A DNA stretch of 64,000 nt from XYD12-FULL-36-8 sp964391015 (GCA_964391015.1 CAYMKU010000017.1:12521-76520); one strand, 5' to 3'. Positions 44,359-53,909 are shown, numbered from the stretch's first letter. Numbers and translations are program-made. Notes: a model not told the origin generated them from the letters alone.

Positions 44359-44829
44359 ATGTCAAAATTTTGGCTTATTAAATCAGAACCATCAACCTTC
44401 TCAGTCGAAGATTTGGAGAAATCTAAAAACCAAACCACACATTGGGATGGCGTGAGAAATTATCAAGCAAGAAATTTCATTCGTAATGAGATGAAAATTG
44501 GCGACAAGGTTTTATTCTATCACAGCAGCACAGAACCGAATGCAGTAGTTGGAGTTTGTGAGATTGTGAAAGAAGCTTATCCCGATCACACTCAATTTGA
44601 TTCAAAGAATGAACACTATGATCCTAAAGCCGATAAGAAAAATCCAACGTGGTTTATGGTTGATATCAGGTTTGTGAAAAAACTTAAAACACCGGTAACG
44701 CTTGAGGAAATAAAAGCAAATCCAAAACTTGTAAAGATGAGATTGGTTCAACGAGGAAACAGATTGTCTGTAATGCCTGTGGCTAAAGATGAGTTTGAAG
44801 AAATATTAAAAAGAGGTAATTTAGTTTAA
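44359..44829 (+). CDS. EVE-domain protein
   Basis: A 156-residue stand-alone EVE domain (thymocyte nuclear protein 1-like, PUA/YTH fold). FWLIKSEPSTFSVEDL, HWDGVRNYQARNFI, GDKVLFYHSS and NPTWFMVDIRFVKKL form the pocket that in the family binds modified bases. TTTGGAGTAATT gives a ribosome-binding site. tRNA-Ala follows 5 bases after the stop. The ligand, DNA or RNA modification, is unknown. Confidence 0.93.
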   Translation: MSKFWLIKSEPSTFSVEDLEKSKNQTTHWDGVRNYQARNFIRNEMKIGDKVLFYHSSTEPNAVVGVCEIVKEAYPDHTQFDSKNEHYDPKADKKNPTWFMVDIRFVKKLKTPVTLEEIKANPKLVKMRLVQRGNRLSVMPVAKDEFEEILKRGNLV

Positions 44830-44834
44830 GGAAA

Positions 44835-44907
44835 GGGGCTGTAGCTCAGTTGGGAGAGCGGTTCGTTCGCAACGAACAGGTCGTCGGTTCGATCCCGATC
44901 AGCTCCA
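44835..44907 (+). tRNA. tRNA-Ala (anticodon CGC)
   Basis: A 73-base cloverleaf: acceptor GGGGCTG with CAGCTCC, D arm GCTC/GAGC, anticodon stem GTTCG/CGAAC with loop TTCGCAA, T loop TTCGATC. Anticodon CGC reads GCG (alanine). The acceptor contains the G3-U70 wobble pair, the alanine identity element. CCA is not encoded. A UGC-anticodon tRNA would normally cover GCG too, so this is a supplementary isoacceptor. Confidence 0.96.
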
Positions 44908-44924
44908 CTTTAGTTCAAACGGTT

Positions 44925-45015
44925 TGTCATTCCGAATTTATTTCGGAATCTTCTTTTAAAAATATTTTAGATGCTGTCCGTAGGACTCCTATGGAGAAAT
45001 AAATTCAGCATGACA
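44925..45015. repeat. Interspersed palindromic repeat, copy 1
   Basis: A 91-base element with ends TGTCAT and ATGACA, an internal hairpin TCCGAA-TTTAT-TTCGGA, and a second arm ATGCTG paired with CAGCAT. A second copy lies at 49382-49451 in the same orientation. It fills the gap between tRNA-Ala and the end of rmuC. Confidence 0.75.
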
Positions 45016-45025
45016 GGAACTTCAA

Positions 45026-46312
45026 TCAATCTTCACATTCATCAGCACGATTTAATACAGAAGGTGGAAGCGATTTCGTTGCTTTTGCTCCAAGCTGCTT
45101 AATTTTCTCTGCACGACTAACAAGATTACCTCGACCTTCAACAAGCTTATTCATTGCTTTGTCATAATTTTCTTTCGCACCAACAAGTCCTTTTCCTACG
45201 GAAATTAAATCCTCAACAAATGCTGTGAATTTATCGAGCAACTCTCCGCTCTGCCTTGCAATCTCAAAAGCATTTTTATTTTGATTTTCCTGGCGCCAAA
45301 TACTTGCAATGGTTCGCAAAGTTGCAAGCAGTGTTGATGGACTCACAATTACAATGTTTTGTTCAAAGGCATCATTAAATATTTGTGGATCCTGCTGAAC
45401 AGCCAATGCGAACGCCGGCTCAATCGGCATAAACATCAAAACAAAATCTAAGCTTTCAAGCTGATACAGATTTTGATAATTCTTGCTTGCTAGGTTTTTA
45501 AGGTGACTTCTAATCGAAATATTATGATCTCTTAATGCAAGCTGTTGATCTTTTTCATCTTCTGCAGAGACAAATTTTTCATAAGCATTCAGAGAAACCT
45601 TAGAATCAATGACAATACTCTTGTTTTCGGGAAGTTTAATAATAACATCAGGTTGGTATCTTTTTCCAGATTCGGCAGTCAAGCTTTCTTGAACAACATA
45701 CTCTCTCCCTTTTACCAAACCGGATTTTTCAAGAATGCTTTCTAGAATAAACTCGCCCCAATTACCTTGAGTTTTACTTTGTCCTTTCAATGCTTCCGTT
45801 AGGTTTTTTGCTTCTTTTGTTATTTCTTGGTTCATTTCCTTCAGCAACTGAAGGTGTTTTTCCAAAGCTGCATGTCCCTTTAGACTTTCCCTATTCGAAT
45901 CCTCAACCTTTTTCTCAAACTCGGATATTTTTTCTTTCAAAGGACCAAGTATTTCACTTAACTTTTCCTTATTCTGTTCGGTAAACTTTGTACTTTTTTC
46001 CTCGAATATCTTTTGGGCAAGATTTTCAAATTTTTCTAATAATTGTTGTTCATTCTCCTTTAATTCAGAAATCTTTGTTTGAAGATTTGAATAATCTGAT
46101 TTGAGTGATGATAACGAAGCACTAAGATCCATCACTTTATCCCTTTCTTGCTTGAGGTCAAGAGACAGATTCAATTTTTCTTTTTCTAACATGTTACTTC
46201 GCTCAAGCAGCTTGCTGTTTTCATTGCCTAGGAATTTTAATTTTGATGAGGTGATGAACCAAGCAACTACAAATCCAACTATTAAACTGGTAACTATCAG
46301 TAAAATTTCCAT
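45026..46312 (-). CDS. rmuC: DNA recombination protein RmuC
   Basis: A 428-residue member of the RmuC family, thought to limit rearrangements at inverted repeats. It has an N-terminal membrane anchor (LLIVTSLIVGFVVAWFI), a coiled coil at about residues 30-170, and a PD-(D/E)xK nuclease-like core with PDVIIKLPENKSIVIDSKV (D and K of the motif) and LMFMPIEPAFALA. Single gene. The C-terminal Asp/Glu-rich tail is short. Confidence 0.94.
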   Translation of the reverse strand: MEILLIVTSLIVGFVVAWFITSSKLKFLGNENSKLLERSNMLEKEKLNLSLDLKQERDKVMDLSASLSSLKSDYSNLQTKISELKENEQQLLEKFENLAQKIFEEKSTKFTEQNKEKLSEILGPLKEKISEFEKKVEDSNRESLKGHAALEKHLQLLKEMNQEITKEAKNLTEALKGQSKTQGNWGEFILESILEKSGLVKGREYVVQESLTAESGKRYQPDVIIKLPENKSIVIDSKVSLNAYEKFVSAEDEKDQQLALRDHNISIRSHLKNLASKNYQNLYQLESLDFVLMFMPIEPAFALAVQQDPQIFNDAFEQNIVIVSPSTLLATLRTIASIWRQENQNKNAFEIARQSGELLDKFTAFVEDLISVGKGLVGAKENYDKAMNKLVEGRGNLVSRAEKIKQLGAKATKSLPPSVLNRADECED

Positions 46313-46349
46313 ATAACTCTCTCTAATTGCTTTTAATCAATAGAACGCT

Positions 46350-46410
46350 GATGACATAGATAGGACTGATCTGTGCTAATCTGCTTAATCGGTGTCATCT
46401 GTATGTCATC
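46350..46410. repeat. Possible interspersed repeat with 8-bp inverted ends
   Basis: GATGACAT at 46350-46357 is the exact complement of ATGTCATC at 46403-46410. Between them lie CTGATCTGTGCTAATCTGC and AATCGGTGTCATCTGT, words typical of a GATCTG/GTCATCTG repeat seen between genes in many environmental genomes. It sits 3 bases behind the lyase stop codon and could act as its transcript end. Confidence 0.4.
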
Positions 46411-46413
46411 GTC

Positions 46414-47937
46414 TTACTGTAAACTTCCTACCTTTTTCTCCACTTCCTCAAGTATCTCACATGACTTCACAAGTTCTTTCATTTTGTTATGATCAGGGAA
46501 TAGCGGACGATCAACATCGAGAAATTCAACATGCTTACGAATAATCTCTTTTGCTTTTGCAACACCAACTCCTGTTTTGTGATCTCTAAAATCAAGTGCT
46601 TGTGCCGCAGCCATAAATTCAATCCCTAAAACTCCATAAGCGTTGTCAAGAATCTGAGCGTTCTTCAATGCTGTATTCATTCCCATCGAAACAAAATCCT
46701 CTTGATCAGCAGCAGCGGGAATTGATTGGATTGATGCAGGCATAGATAAAATTCTCTGTTCGACAATCATCATATCTGCGGTATATTGACTGAGCATCAA
46801 TCCCGAAAACATTCCCGCACCTTTTGTGAGAAAGGCAGGCAAACCGACACTTAATGCTGGATTATTCAATCTATTCATTCTTCTTTCGGAGAGAACACTA
46901 ACCATAGTAACTGCCGCACCAACCATGTCCATTGAAAGAGAAACAGGACTGCCTTGAAAGTTTGCACCTGTTAGAGTCAGCTTATCTTCAGGAATAAAAA
47001 TTGGATTATCACCAACTCCATTCAGTTCAATTTCAATTTGCTGTTTAGCAAATGCAACTGCATCATGGGCAGAACCAATTACTTGGGGAGTTGAACGCAT
47101 CGAGTAAGCATCTTGAACTTTCTGTTTTATTTTCCCAGTGAGGAGATCACTTCCTTCAATACATTTTTTAATGGCAATGGAGCTTCGAACTGCTCCTGAA
47201 AATCCTCTTAATTTATGAAGCCGAACATCGTAAGGTTTCATATTTGCCTGAAGTGCTTCGAGCGACATAGACGCTGCAATTTCTGCTTGAATTAGCCAGC
47301 GATTTATATCATACAAATGCAGGGCACTCATCGCAGTTAAAAAATTAGAACCATTTATGGTCGCAAGTCCATCTCTTGCTTGTAATCCGGGAATTTTAAT
47401 ACCCGCCTTTTCAAAAGCGATTTTGCCTGGTAATCTCTCACCTTTGTAAAATGCCTCCCCTTCTCCCATAAGAGTCAATGCAAGCTGAGCCATTGGTGCT
47501 AAATCACCGCATGCTCCCACGGATCCTTTCTCACAAACAACAGGAACAACATCCTTGTTAAGCATATCAACTAAAGTAAGGGTAATTTCCGGTCTGCATC
47601 CGGAATTACCATGTGCATGAACATTTATTCTGCCTGCAATTGCCCCACGAACGTATTCAATTGGCATTGGTTCACCAATTCCAGCAGCATGATTGTAAAT
47701 AAGATATTTTTGGAACTCTTTTACTTGCTCATCGTCAAGAACAATTTCAGAAAATTCTCCGATGCCCGTGTTTGTACCATACATTATTTCCTTTGCGGCT
47801 AATTTATCTTCCAGCATTTGGCGGCAAACTTTTATTCTCTCAAGTGCTTCTTTGCTTAATTCAACTTTTTCTTTATGACGTGCCATTTTAACAAGTTTTT
47901 CTACTGTAAGATTAGAGCCATCTAAAACTATCGACAT
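46414..47937 (-). CDS. hutH: Aromatic amino acid ammonia-lyase (histidine ammonia-lyase family), Ala-Cys-Gly MIO triad
   Basis: A 507-residue MIO-type lyase that should release ammonia from an aromatic amino acid, most often histidine. The MIO segment reads GSVGACGDLAPMAQ: residue 143, normally Ser, is Cys (codon at 47509-47511), and residues 142-144 are A-C-G instead of A-S-G. Other core motifs are present: YNHAAGIGEP, NGSNFLTA, GVGDNPIF and QFS/GSPVSL-type loops. No hutU, hutI or hutG lies nearby, so histidine breakdown is not confirmed by context and a phenylalanine or tyrosine substrate stays possible. GGGAG precedes the ATG. The gene symbol names the family rather than a proven substrate. 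Confidence 0.85.
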   Translation of the reverse strand: MSIVLDGSNLTVEKLVKMARHKEKVELSKEALERIKVCRQMLEDKLAAKEIMYGTNTGIGEFSEIVLDDEQVKEFQKYLIYNHAAGIGEPMPIEYVRGAIAGRINVHAHGNSGCRPEITLTLVDMLNKDVVPVVCEKGSVGACGDLAPMAQLALTLMGEGEAFYKGERLPGKIAFEKAGIKIPGLQARDGLATINGSNFLTAMSALHLYDINRWLIQAEIAASMSLEALQANMKPYDVRLHKLRGFSGAVRSSIAIKKCIEGSDLLTGKIKQKVQDAYSMRSTPQVIGSAHDAVAFAKQQIEIELNGVGDNPIFIPEDKLTLTGANFQGSPVSLSMDMVGAAVTMVSVLSERRMNRLNNPALSVGLPAFLTKGAGMFSGLMLSQYTADMMIVEQRILSMPASIQSIPAAADQEDFVSMGMNTALKNAQILDNAYGVLGIEFMAAAQALDFRDHKTGVGVAKAKEIIRKHVEFLDVDRPLFPDHNKMKELVKSCEILEEVEKKVGSLQ

Positions 47938-48047
47938 TCTTATTCTCCCAAAAGATGTAAAAATTGTGAGGTGAAATTTAAGAATTAACTGCGAGAAATA
48001 GGAAGCTAGTTAATAGCAATTAAACATGAATATTAGAAAGTAACAGA

Positions 48048-49313
48048 TTATTTATGACTTTGGAGCAGATTCGAAATTTTTTCAGCATTCTCTCGATTTG
48101 CTTTATAAGTAATTTGAATGATGCTGTCAAAATACTTTGTTGATAAAACCTCTGCTAGGGAATGGATTTTTGATGCGAGTTTCGAGTTATGAAGTTCAAT
48201 TTCAATTGTTTGATGAACAAAATTTTGCTCTATAATTTCAAGGAGTTTTTTTTCTAGTGATGAAATGTTTATTCCTCTCCCTGCTGAAATGACAACCGCA
48301 TTCTTGTATTTATTCCTTACAAGTTCTATTCTATTTTTATCTTCCACAATATCTACTTTATTAAAGACTTTTATCACTGCTTTATCTTTACAGCCAAGCT
48401 CATCAAGTGTTTCTTCAACAACTTCAAGATGGTCCGCAAAATAATTATGAGCTAAATCCACAACGTGAAGAATTATATCGGCATTTCTCACTTCATTCAA
48501 GGTGCTTTTGAATGACGCAACTAAATGATGGGGAAGTTTTCGAATGAAACCAACAGTATCACTCAATAATAATTTTTGTTTGTTGATATTATAAATCCTT
48601 GTTGTCGAATCCAGTGTGGCAAACAACTTATCCTCAGCAAACACCTCTGAGTTCGTAAGTAAATTAAATAAAGTAGATTTGCCAACATTTGTATATCCTA
48701 CTATGGAGATTTTTGTTAACTCCGTTCTTCCCCGGCTTTGGATTTCTCTTTCAGATTCTATCTTTTGCAATTTTTCTTTGAGGTGACTGATTCGGTTACG
48801 AATCATTCTACGGTCAGTTTCAATCTGCGTTTCGCCTGGTCCCTTTGTGCCAATACCGCCATATTGTTTTGATAAATGCGTCCATGCTCGTGTTAATCGT
48901 GGTAAAAGATATTGAAGCTGGGCAAGTTCAACTTGAGTTTTGGCTTCTTTAGTTTTTGCACGCGAAGCAAATATGTCGAGTATCAATCCACTTCTATCAA
49001 CAATTTTTCTATTGACAAGCTGTTCAAGATTTCTGACCTGAACAGCTGAAAGGTCATCATCAAATATTACGAGGTCAATGTTATTTATTTCCACAAGGGA
49101 TGAAAGTTCTTCTGCTTTTCCTTTACCAATATAAAATGCAGAATCAGCCGAGTATTTATCTTGAACAATTTTTATTACAGTTTCAGCACCGGCGGTAAGA
49201 GCTAATTCCTCAAGTTCTTCAAGATGCTCTTCAACAATTTCGCGTTTGATTTCTTTTGTGTTAAGAGAAACTAAAATTGCCCGTTCAATATTTTTCTTTT
49301 GAATTTCAATCAT
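48048..49313 (-). CDS. hflX: Ribosome-associated GTPase HflX
   Basis: A 421-residue GTPase that binds and can split 50S or 70S ribosomes under stress. The N-terminal HflX domain holds SADSAFYIGKGKAEEL and QLQYLLPRLTRAW. G motifs: GYTNVGKSTLFN (G1), DTVGFIRKLP (G3) and FNKVD (G4). The C-terminal ~60 residues form a small domain. Single gene, with the repeat element copy 2 upstream. Confidence 0.96.
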   Translation of the reverse strand: MIEIQKKNIERAILVSLNTKEIKREIVEEHLEELEELALTAGAETVIKIVQDKYSADSAFYIGKGKAEELSSLVEINNIDLVIFDDDLSAVQVRNLEQLVNRKIVDRSGLILDIFASRAKTKEAKTQVELAQLQYLLPRLTRAWTHLSKQYGGIGTKGPGETQIETDRRMIRNRISHLKEKLQKIESEREIQSRGRTELTKISIVGYTNVGKSTLFNLLTNSEVFAEDKLFATLDSTTRIYNINKQKLLLSDTVGFIRKLPHHLVASFKSTLNEVRNADIILHVVDLAHNYFADHLEVVEETLDELGCKDKAVIKVFNKVDIVEDKNRIELVRNKYKNAVVISAGRGINISSLEKKLLEIIEQNFVHQTIEIELHNSKLASKIHSLAEVLSTKYFDSIIQITYKANRENAEKISNLLQSHK

Positions 49314-49381
49314 TGTTTTAATCTACGACACATTCAACAATGGGTTTAGGATAGTTCTAATAATTTTGGATACCATTCATT

Positions 49382-49451
49382 TGTCATCCCGAACTTGTTT
49401 CGGGATCTACAACGTAAAATTTGGGATGCTGAAAATGAATTCAGCATGACA
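49382..49451. repeat. Interspersed palindromic repeat, copy 2
   Basis: A 70-base element with the same ends TGTCAT and ATGACA as 44925-45015. It contains the hairpin ATCCCGAACTTGTTTCGGGAT and the arm GATGCTG paired with CAGCAT. It is shorter than copy 1 because the middle differs. It lies between hflX and the VWA gene. Confidence 0.75.
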
Positions 49452-49461
49452 ATTGAAAACT

Positions 49462-51570
49462 TCACTTAAGCACCCCAACTAAATCCTTCTTCGTACTGCG
49501 GGCAACTATCATCTCTACAAGTGCAAGAAGCAGTGCGATAATTAAAAAATATTTCCAAAGTTCAGAACCGAATCTTGCGCTCAATATTTTTTCGTTAATG
49601 TTTTGTTCTTTACTCATAAAGAAAAATTTGCCTTTGAAATTTATTTTGCTGAGATAGTTTTCTATCTCGGTCTTATCGAGATATTTAACTTTAGATTCGA
49701 GCGGATCCGCATTAACAGATATTTCATCAATAACCTTTGAACCAGAAACAATTTTATAATTCCCAGTTAGGTTTACCCTATCATATTTTATTACTGCATT
49801 TCCATTACTCTGATTTAAAGAAAGAAAATCTTCCATGTTATCCGGTCGTATCACCTTTAACTGAGAAACATTTTTACCTCTTACATCTATATCCAAACTA
49901 TTCCCTGCCAGAATATTCGTTTCATTTTTGTCCTTTGCGGCAAGGTAAAGAATTGATTTATTCATCAGAGGCACAAAAATACTTTTCAGCGGGAAATTGC
50001 TCCAGCTCAGTATTGGTGAAGAGTTAGACAAAAATACTTTCCCATTTTTAATTTTATACTCACCTAAGAATGAAGAACCATCCTGCATGCTGATTATGTT
50101 TCTTCCCCTACCCAAAGTATTTATTTTAAAGTAAGAATAGATTTCTGGAGATTCAATCTTCGTTTTTTTCTTGTTGGTAAATATATCCTCGAATACAGGA
50201 TGATTTAGATCAAAATTTTCAAATAAAAAAAAATTTGTTTGATCTCCGATTTTACCAGCCGCGGCAATTGGAGCTGGCAAATCAAGTTCGCTCAGTAATT
50301 TCCGATAATCATTTAAGTTAGATTTTGATCCCGGTGCAATGAATAAACTTCCACCCTCATGTACATAATTTCTCAGTTCATCAACAGAATTCAAGTTTTG
50401 GGAACCAATTACAATTACAACTTCATATTTTTTAAAATCATACACGGAAACCTCGTTCAAATTTTCCTTTGTAATCACAAATGAATTTTGGTTTTCAATT
50501 GCAGTTAACGCAAGTTCAATAAAACGTGAATCGGCTGCTTCATCTGTGAAAAAAATAATTGGGATATTTTCGGGAACAAAAACATTTGCATATCTTCGAT
50601 TGTCCTGAAGAATTTCATCATCTTCAATTTCTGCAAATACACTTATGAACCCCGTAGATTTGGTTGGCGCTTCTACCTCAAGCACTTTTGATTCTCCCGC
50701 ATTTAAACTAGTGCTAACCTGCACACTTCGTTCATTATCCACAAATAAGGATACGACAATGTTGTCAGAATTTTTATTTGAGTAGTTTGTGATAGTTATA
50801 CCAAAGCTAACCGGCTTTTGTTTTTCAAATATTTGCGTGTTTACTTTTATATCATCAATTCCAAGATTATAAATCTCCTTACCGGAATAATTCACAGCAT
50901 AAATTCTTACTTTCTCGTCCAGCACGTGGCTAAAATCGGAAATTGTTTTTTCATCCGCTAAACGACCTGACTGAAAATCAGAGAGAATGTAAATCTCCTT
51001 ATTAAAATTTTTTGATTGAGAAAGAACTTGCGCAGCTTTCGTTAATGCTTTATGCAGCATCCCAGTTTGAGATGCCGGCTCAATTGCATCAATTGACTTT
51101 TGCAAATCATTTATGTTTTTCGATACTTTGGTTTCATTTTTATCCGTTTGTGAAGTCAAAACCAAAGCTGCTTCATCACCTTCTTGGAAATTTTTGAGTA
51201 GATTTCTAGCTGTAGCTTTTGCCTGGTTAAGCAGCGATCCTTGATTATCAATCACGCTCATACTAAAAGTATCATCAATTATAAAAACAGCAGTTGTTTT
51301 AGCTGCTGAAGTTGTTCCGCCGACTGCCAATCCTTTGAGTGTCGGTCGAGCAAAAGCAAAAACGAGGAACAAAATGATGAGAACACGAAGTGCGAGTAAA
51401 AACCATTGTTTTAACTTTACTTTACGAATTTTATTTTTCTGAAGCTCTTTCAGAAAAGCGAGTGTACTGAACTCAATCTTTTTCAGCTTTCGCAAATTGA
51501 AAAGATGAATCAGAATTGGGATCGAAGCAGCAAGAAGTCCCAATAAAACTGCGGGATTAAGAAATGTCAT
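49462..51570 (-). CDS. BatA-like membrane protein with von Willebrand A domain
   Basis: A 702-residue protein beginning MTFLNPAVLLGLLAASIPIL, the N-terminal BatA (aerotolerance) segment: a first membrane helix, a basic linker HLFNLRKLKKIEFSTLAFLK, and a second helix ending in AFARP. A VWA domain follows (VFIIDDTFSMSV, then QEGDEA-like). A long extracytoplasmic region and a C-terminal membrane helix (LWKYFLIIALLLALVEMIVA) complete it. It belongs to the same functional group as DUF4159 and DUF4175 at 40-44 kb. The frame stays open to GTG 51618, but that and ATG 51600 fall inside the aconitase terminator, so ATG 51570 is chosen. Confidence 0.88.
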   Translation of the reverse strand: MTFLNPAVLLGLLAASIPILIHLFNLRKLKKIEFSTLAFLKELQKNKIRKVKLKQWFLLALRVLIILFLVFAFARPTLKGLAVGGTTSAAKTTAVFIIDDTFSMSVIDNQGSLLNQAKATARNLLKNFQEGDEAALVLTSQTDKNETKVSKNINDLQKSIDAIEPASQTGMLHKALTKAAQVLSQSKNFNKEIYILSDFQSGRLADEKTISDFSHVLDEKVRIYAVNYSGKEIYNLGIDDIKVNTQIFEKQKPVSFGITITNYSNKNSDNIVVSLFVDNERSVQVSTSLNAGESKVLEVEAPTKSTGFISVFAEIEDDEILQDNRRYANVFVPENIPIIFFTDEAADSRFIELALTAIENQNSFVITKENLNEVSVYDFKKYEVVIVIGSQNLNSVDELRNYVHEGGSLFIAPGSKSNLNDYRKLLSELDLPAPIAAAGKIGDQTNFFLFENFDLNHPVFEDIFTNKKKTKIESPEIYSYFKINTLGRGRNIISMQDGSSFLGEYKIKNGKVFLSNSSPILSWSNFPLKSIFVPLMNKSILYLAAKDKNETNILAGNSLDIDVRGKNVSQLKVIRPDNMEDFLSLNQSNGNAVIKYDRVNLTGNYKIVSGSKVIDEISVNADPLESKVKYLDKTEIENYLSKINFKGKFFFMSKEQNINEKILSARFGSELWKYFLIIALLLALVEMIVARSTKKDLVGVLK

Positions 51571-51589
51571 AGATAGATTGTTATAAAAT

Positions 51590-51618
51590 GTGAGGTTCAT
51601 CTTAACGACGAACCTCAC
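51590..51618 (-). terminator. Intrinsic terminator of aconitase
   Basis: On the minus strand GTGAGGTTC (51610-51618) pairs with GAACCTCAC (51590-51598) around an 11-base loop, followed by ATTTTATAAC. It lies 9 bases behind the aconitase stop. Confidence 0.75.
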
Positions 51619-51626
51619 TTAAAGAT

Positions 51627-53885
51627 TTATTTCTGCAAAGCAGCAATCAAATTAAGCGCACTGCCTGCTTTGAACCATTTTAGTTGTGCTTCATTAAAAG
51701 TATGGTTCAATTGAATTTCTTCGTTTGTTCCGTCCTTATGTTTTAAAATCATCTTCACAGGTTTTTCTGGTGCTAATTCTGAAACTTTCAAAGTGACTTT
51801 GTCATCCTCTCTTACCTTATCATAATCAACTGGATTTGAAAATGCAAGAGGCAACATTCCTTGCTTTTTCAAATTCGTTTCATGAATTCGCGCAAAGCTT
51901 TTTACAATGATTGCTCTCCCGTTTAAAAATCTAGGTTCCATAGCAGCATGCTCACGACTTGAACCCTCGCCATAATTTTCATCACCAACAACTACCCATC
52001 CAATCCCCCGCGCTTTGTAATCTCTTGCGACTTCAGGAACCGATTTTAATTCACCTGTGAAAATATTTTTTACCTTCCCGGTTTCATTATTGTAAGCATT
52101 CAAGGCACCGATGAACATATTGTTAGAGATATTATCAAGGTGTCCTCTATACTTTAGCCATGGCCCAGCCATAGATATATGGTCAGTTGTACATTTACCC
52201 TTAGCTTTAAGAAGTACAGGAAGATCAACGAAATCTTTTCCGTCCCATGGTTCAAACGACTTAAGAAGCTGAAGTCTATCGCTATTAGGTTTCACCCTCA
52301 CTTCAAGCTTATCGTCATCAGATGATGGAGCAATGAAGCCACCCTCACCTTTATCAAATCCATTTGGAGGCAGTTCCTCACCTTTCGGAGGATCAAGCTT
52401 AACTATTTCGCCTTTATCATTAACAAGCTCATCCGTCATCGGATTGAATGATAAATTGCCGGCAATTGCAAGTGCTGTTGTAATCTCAGGGCTTGCAACA
52501 AATGCTAAGGTTTCCGGATTGCCATCATTTCTTTTTGCAAAATTTCTGTTAAATGAAGTTACAATTGTGTTCCGTTCACCAGTTTTAATATCCATTCGTT
52601 TCCACATACCTATGCATGGTCCACAAGCATTTGCGAGAATTACACCTCCAAACTCTTCTAAGATTTTTAGTTGTCCATCTCTTTCAATTGTTGCTCTCAC
52701 TTGCTCCGAGCCAGGGGTAATTGTGAATTGCGATTTGGATTTCAAACCTTTTGCAAGAGCTTGCTTAGCAATATTAGTTGAGCGATCAATATCTTCGTAA
52801 CTCGAATTTGTGCAACTGCCAATTAACGCAACCTTGAGTACATCGGGATAATCATTTTCTCTAACTGCTTTTTTCAATTCAGATAACGGCCAAGCTTTAT
52901 CTGGAGTAAATGGTCCGTTTAGATGTGGTTCGAGTTTGTTCAAATCAATCTCTATAACTTGATCAAAATATTTTTCAGGATTTGCAAAAACTTCCTTATC
53001 AGATGTAAGCTCATCAGCATTACTTTCAGCTAAAGCCGCAACGTCAGCACGACCCGTTATTCTAAGATATGCAGCCATCTTCTCATCAAAAGGAAAAACA
53101 GAAGTTGTTGCACCAATCTCAGCACCCATGTTACAAATCGTTCCTTTACCAGTACAAGAAATTGTCCCGGTTCCATCGCCAAAGTATTCAACTATCGCAC
53201 CTGTTCCGCCTTTAACCGTTAGAATTCCTGCAAGCTTTAGGATAACATCTTTTGGTGAAGTCCAACCCGACAATTTACCAGTCAGTTTAACACCAATGAT
53301 TTTAGGCCATTTCAATTCCCATGGCATTTCAGCCATAACATCAACTGCATCAGCACCACCAACACCAATTGCAATCATTCCAAGTCCGCCGGCATTTGGT
53401 GTATGAGAATCAGTTCCTATCATCATTCCACCAGGGAATGCATAATTTTCTAAAACAACTTGGTGAATTATCCCTGCACCGGGTTTCCAAAAACCAATCC
53501 CATATTTTCTTGAGATGCTTTCAAGAAAGTCATAGACTTCTTTATTCTCTTCATTCGCCCTTAGCAGATCATTCTTTGCACCTAACTGAGCTTGAATTAA
53601 ATGATCGCAATGAACTGTAGCGGGTACTGCTGTGGTTTTTCTACCCGCTGACATAAATTGCAGTAATGCCATTTGAGCTGTCGCATCTTGCATCGCAACT
53701 CTATCGGGAGCTAAATCAGCATAATCTTTGCCTCTTTTATATTCTTTTTCTGTTTTGTCACATAAATGGATGTAAAGAACTTTCTCAGTATAAGTTAATG
53801 GACGATTTAACACCTTTCTTACCTGCCGCAATTTCTTCCTATAAGATGAGTAATGCTTTTTTATCATATCAAAGTTGGATGTCAT
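51627..53885 (-). CDS. acn: Aconitate hydratase
   Basis: TCA-cycle enzyme that isomerises citrate to isocitrate through a [4Fe-4S] cluster. 752 residues, of the mitochondrial-like type common in Bacteroidetes. The cluster cysteines are in IGSCTNSSYED and ANACGPCIGMW; GTDSHTPNAGGLGMIAIGVG and the C-terminal swivel domain (GDENYGEGSSREHAAMEPRF) are intact. No other TCA genes are close. A promoter and a terminator frame it as a single-gene unit. Confidence 0.96.
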   Translation of the reverse strand: MTSNFDMIKKHYSSYRKKLRQVRKVLNRPLTYTEKVLYIHLCDKTEKEYKRGKDYADLAPDRVAMQDATAQMALLQFMSAGRKTTAVPATVHCDHLIQAQLGAKNDLLRANEENKEVYDFLESISRKYGIGFWKPGAGIIHQVVLENYAFPGGMMIGTDSHTPNAGGLGMIAIGVGGADAVDVMAEMPWELKWPKIIGVKLTGKLSGWTSPKDVILKLAGILTVKGGTGAIVEYFGDGTGTISCTGKGTICNMGAEIGATTSVFPFDEKMAAYLRITGRADVAALAESNADELTSDKEVFANPEKYFDQVIEIDLNKLEPHLNGPFTPDKAWPLSELKKAVRENDYPDVLKVALIGSCTNSSYEDIDRSTNIAKQALAKGLKSKSQFTITPGSEQVRATIERDGQLKILEEFGGVILANACGPCIGMWKRMDIKTGERNTIVTSFNRNFAKRNDGNPETLAFVASPEITTALAIAGNLSFNPMTDELVNDKGEIVKLDPPKGEELPPNGFDKGEGGFIAPSSDDDKLEVRVKPNSDRLQLLKSFEPWDGKDFVDLPVLLKAKGKCTTDHISMAGPWLKYRGHLDNISNNMFIGALNAYNNETGKVKNIFTGELKSVPEVARDYKARGIGWVVVGDENYGEGSSREHAAMEPRFLNGRAIIVKSFARIHETNLKKQGMLPLAFSNPVDYDKVREDDKVTLKVSELAPEKPVKMILKHKDGTNEEIQLNHTFNEAQLKWFKAGSALNLIAALQK

Positions 53886-53909
53886 ATTTTACCTTAATTT
53901 TCTTATTAT

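Noticed and set aside
51571..51618. Longer N-terminus for the BatA-like protein from GTG 51618 or ATG 51600
   Set aside because: Both codons lie within the aconitase terminator hairpin, and family members start at the MTFLNP segment.
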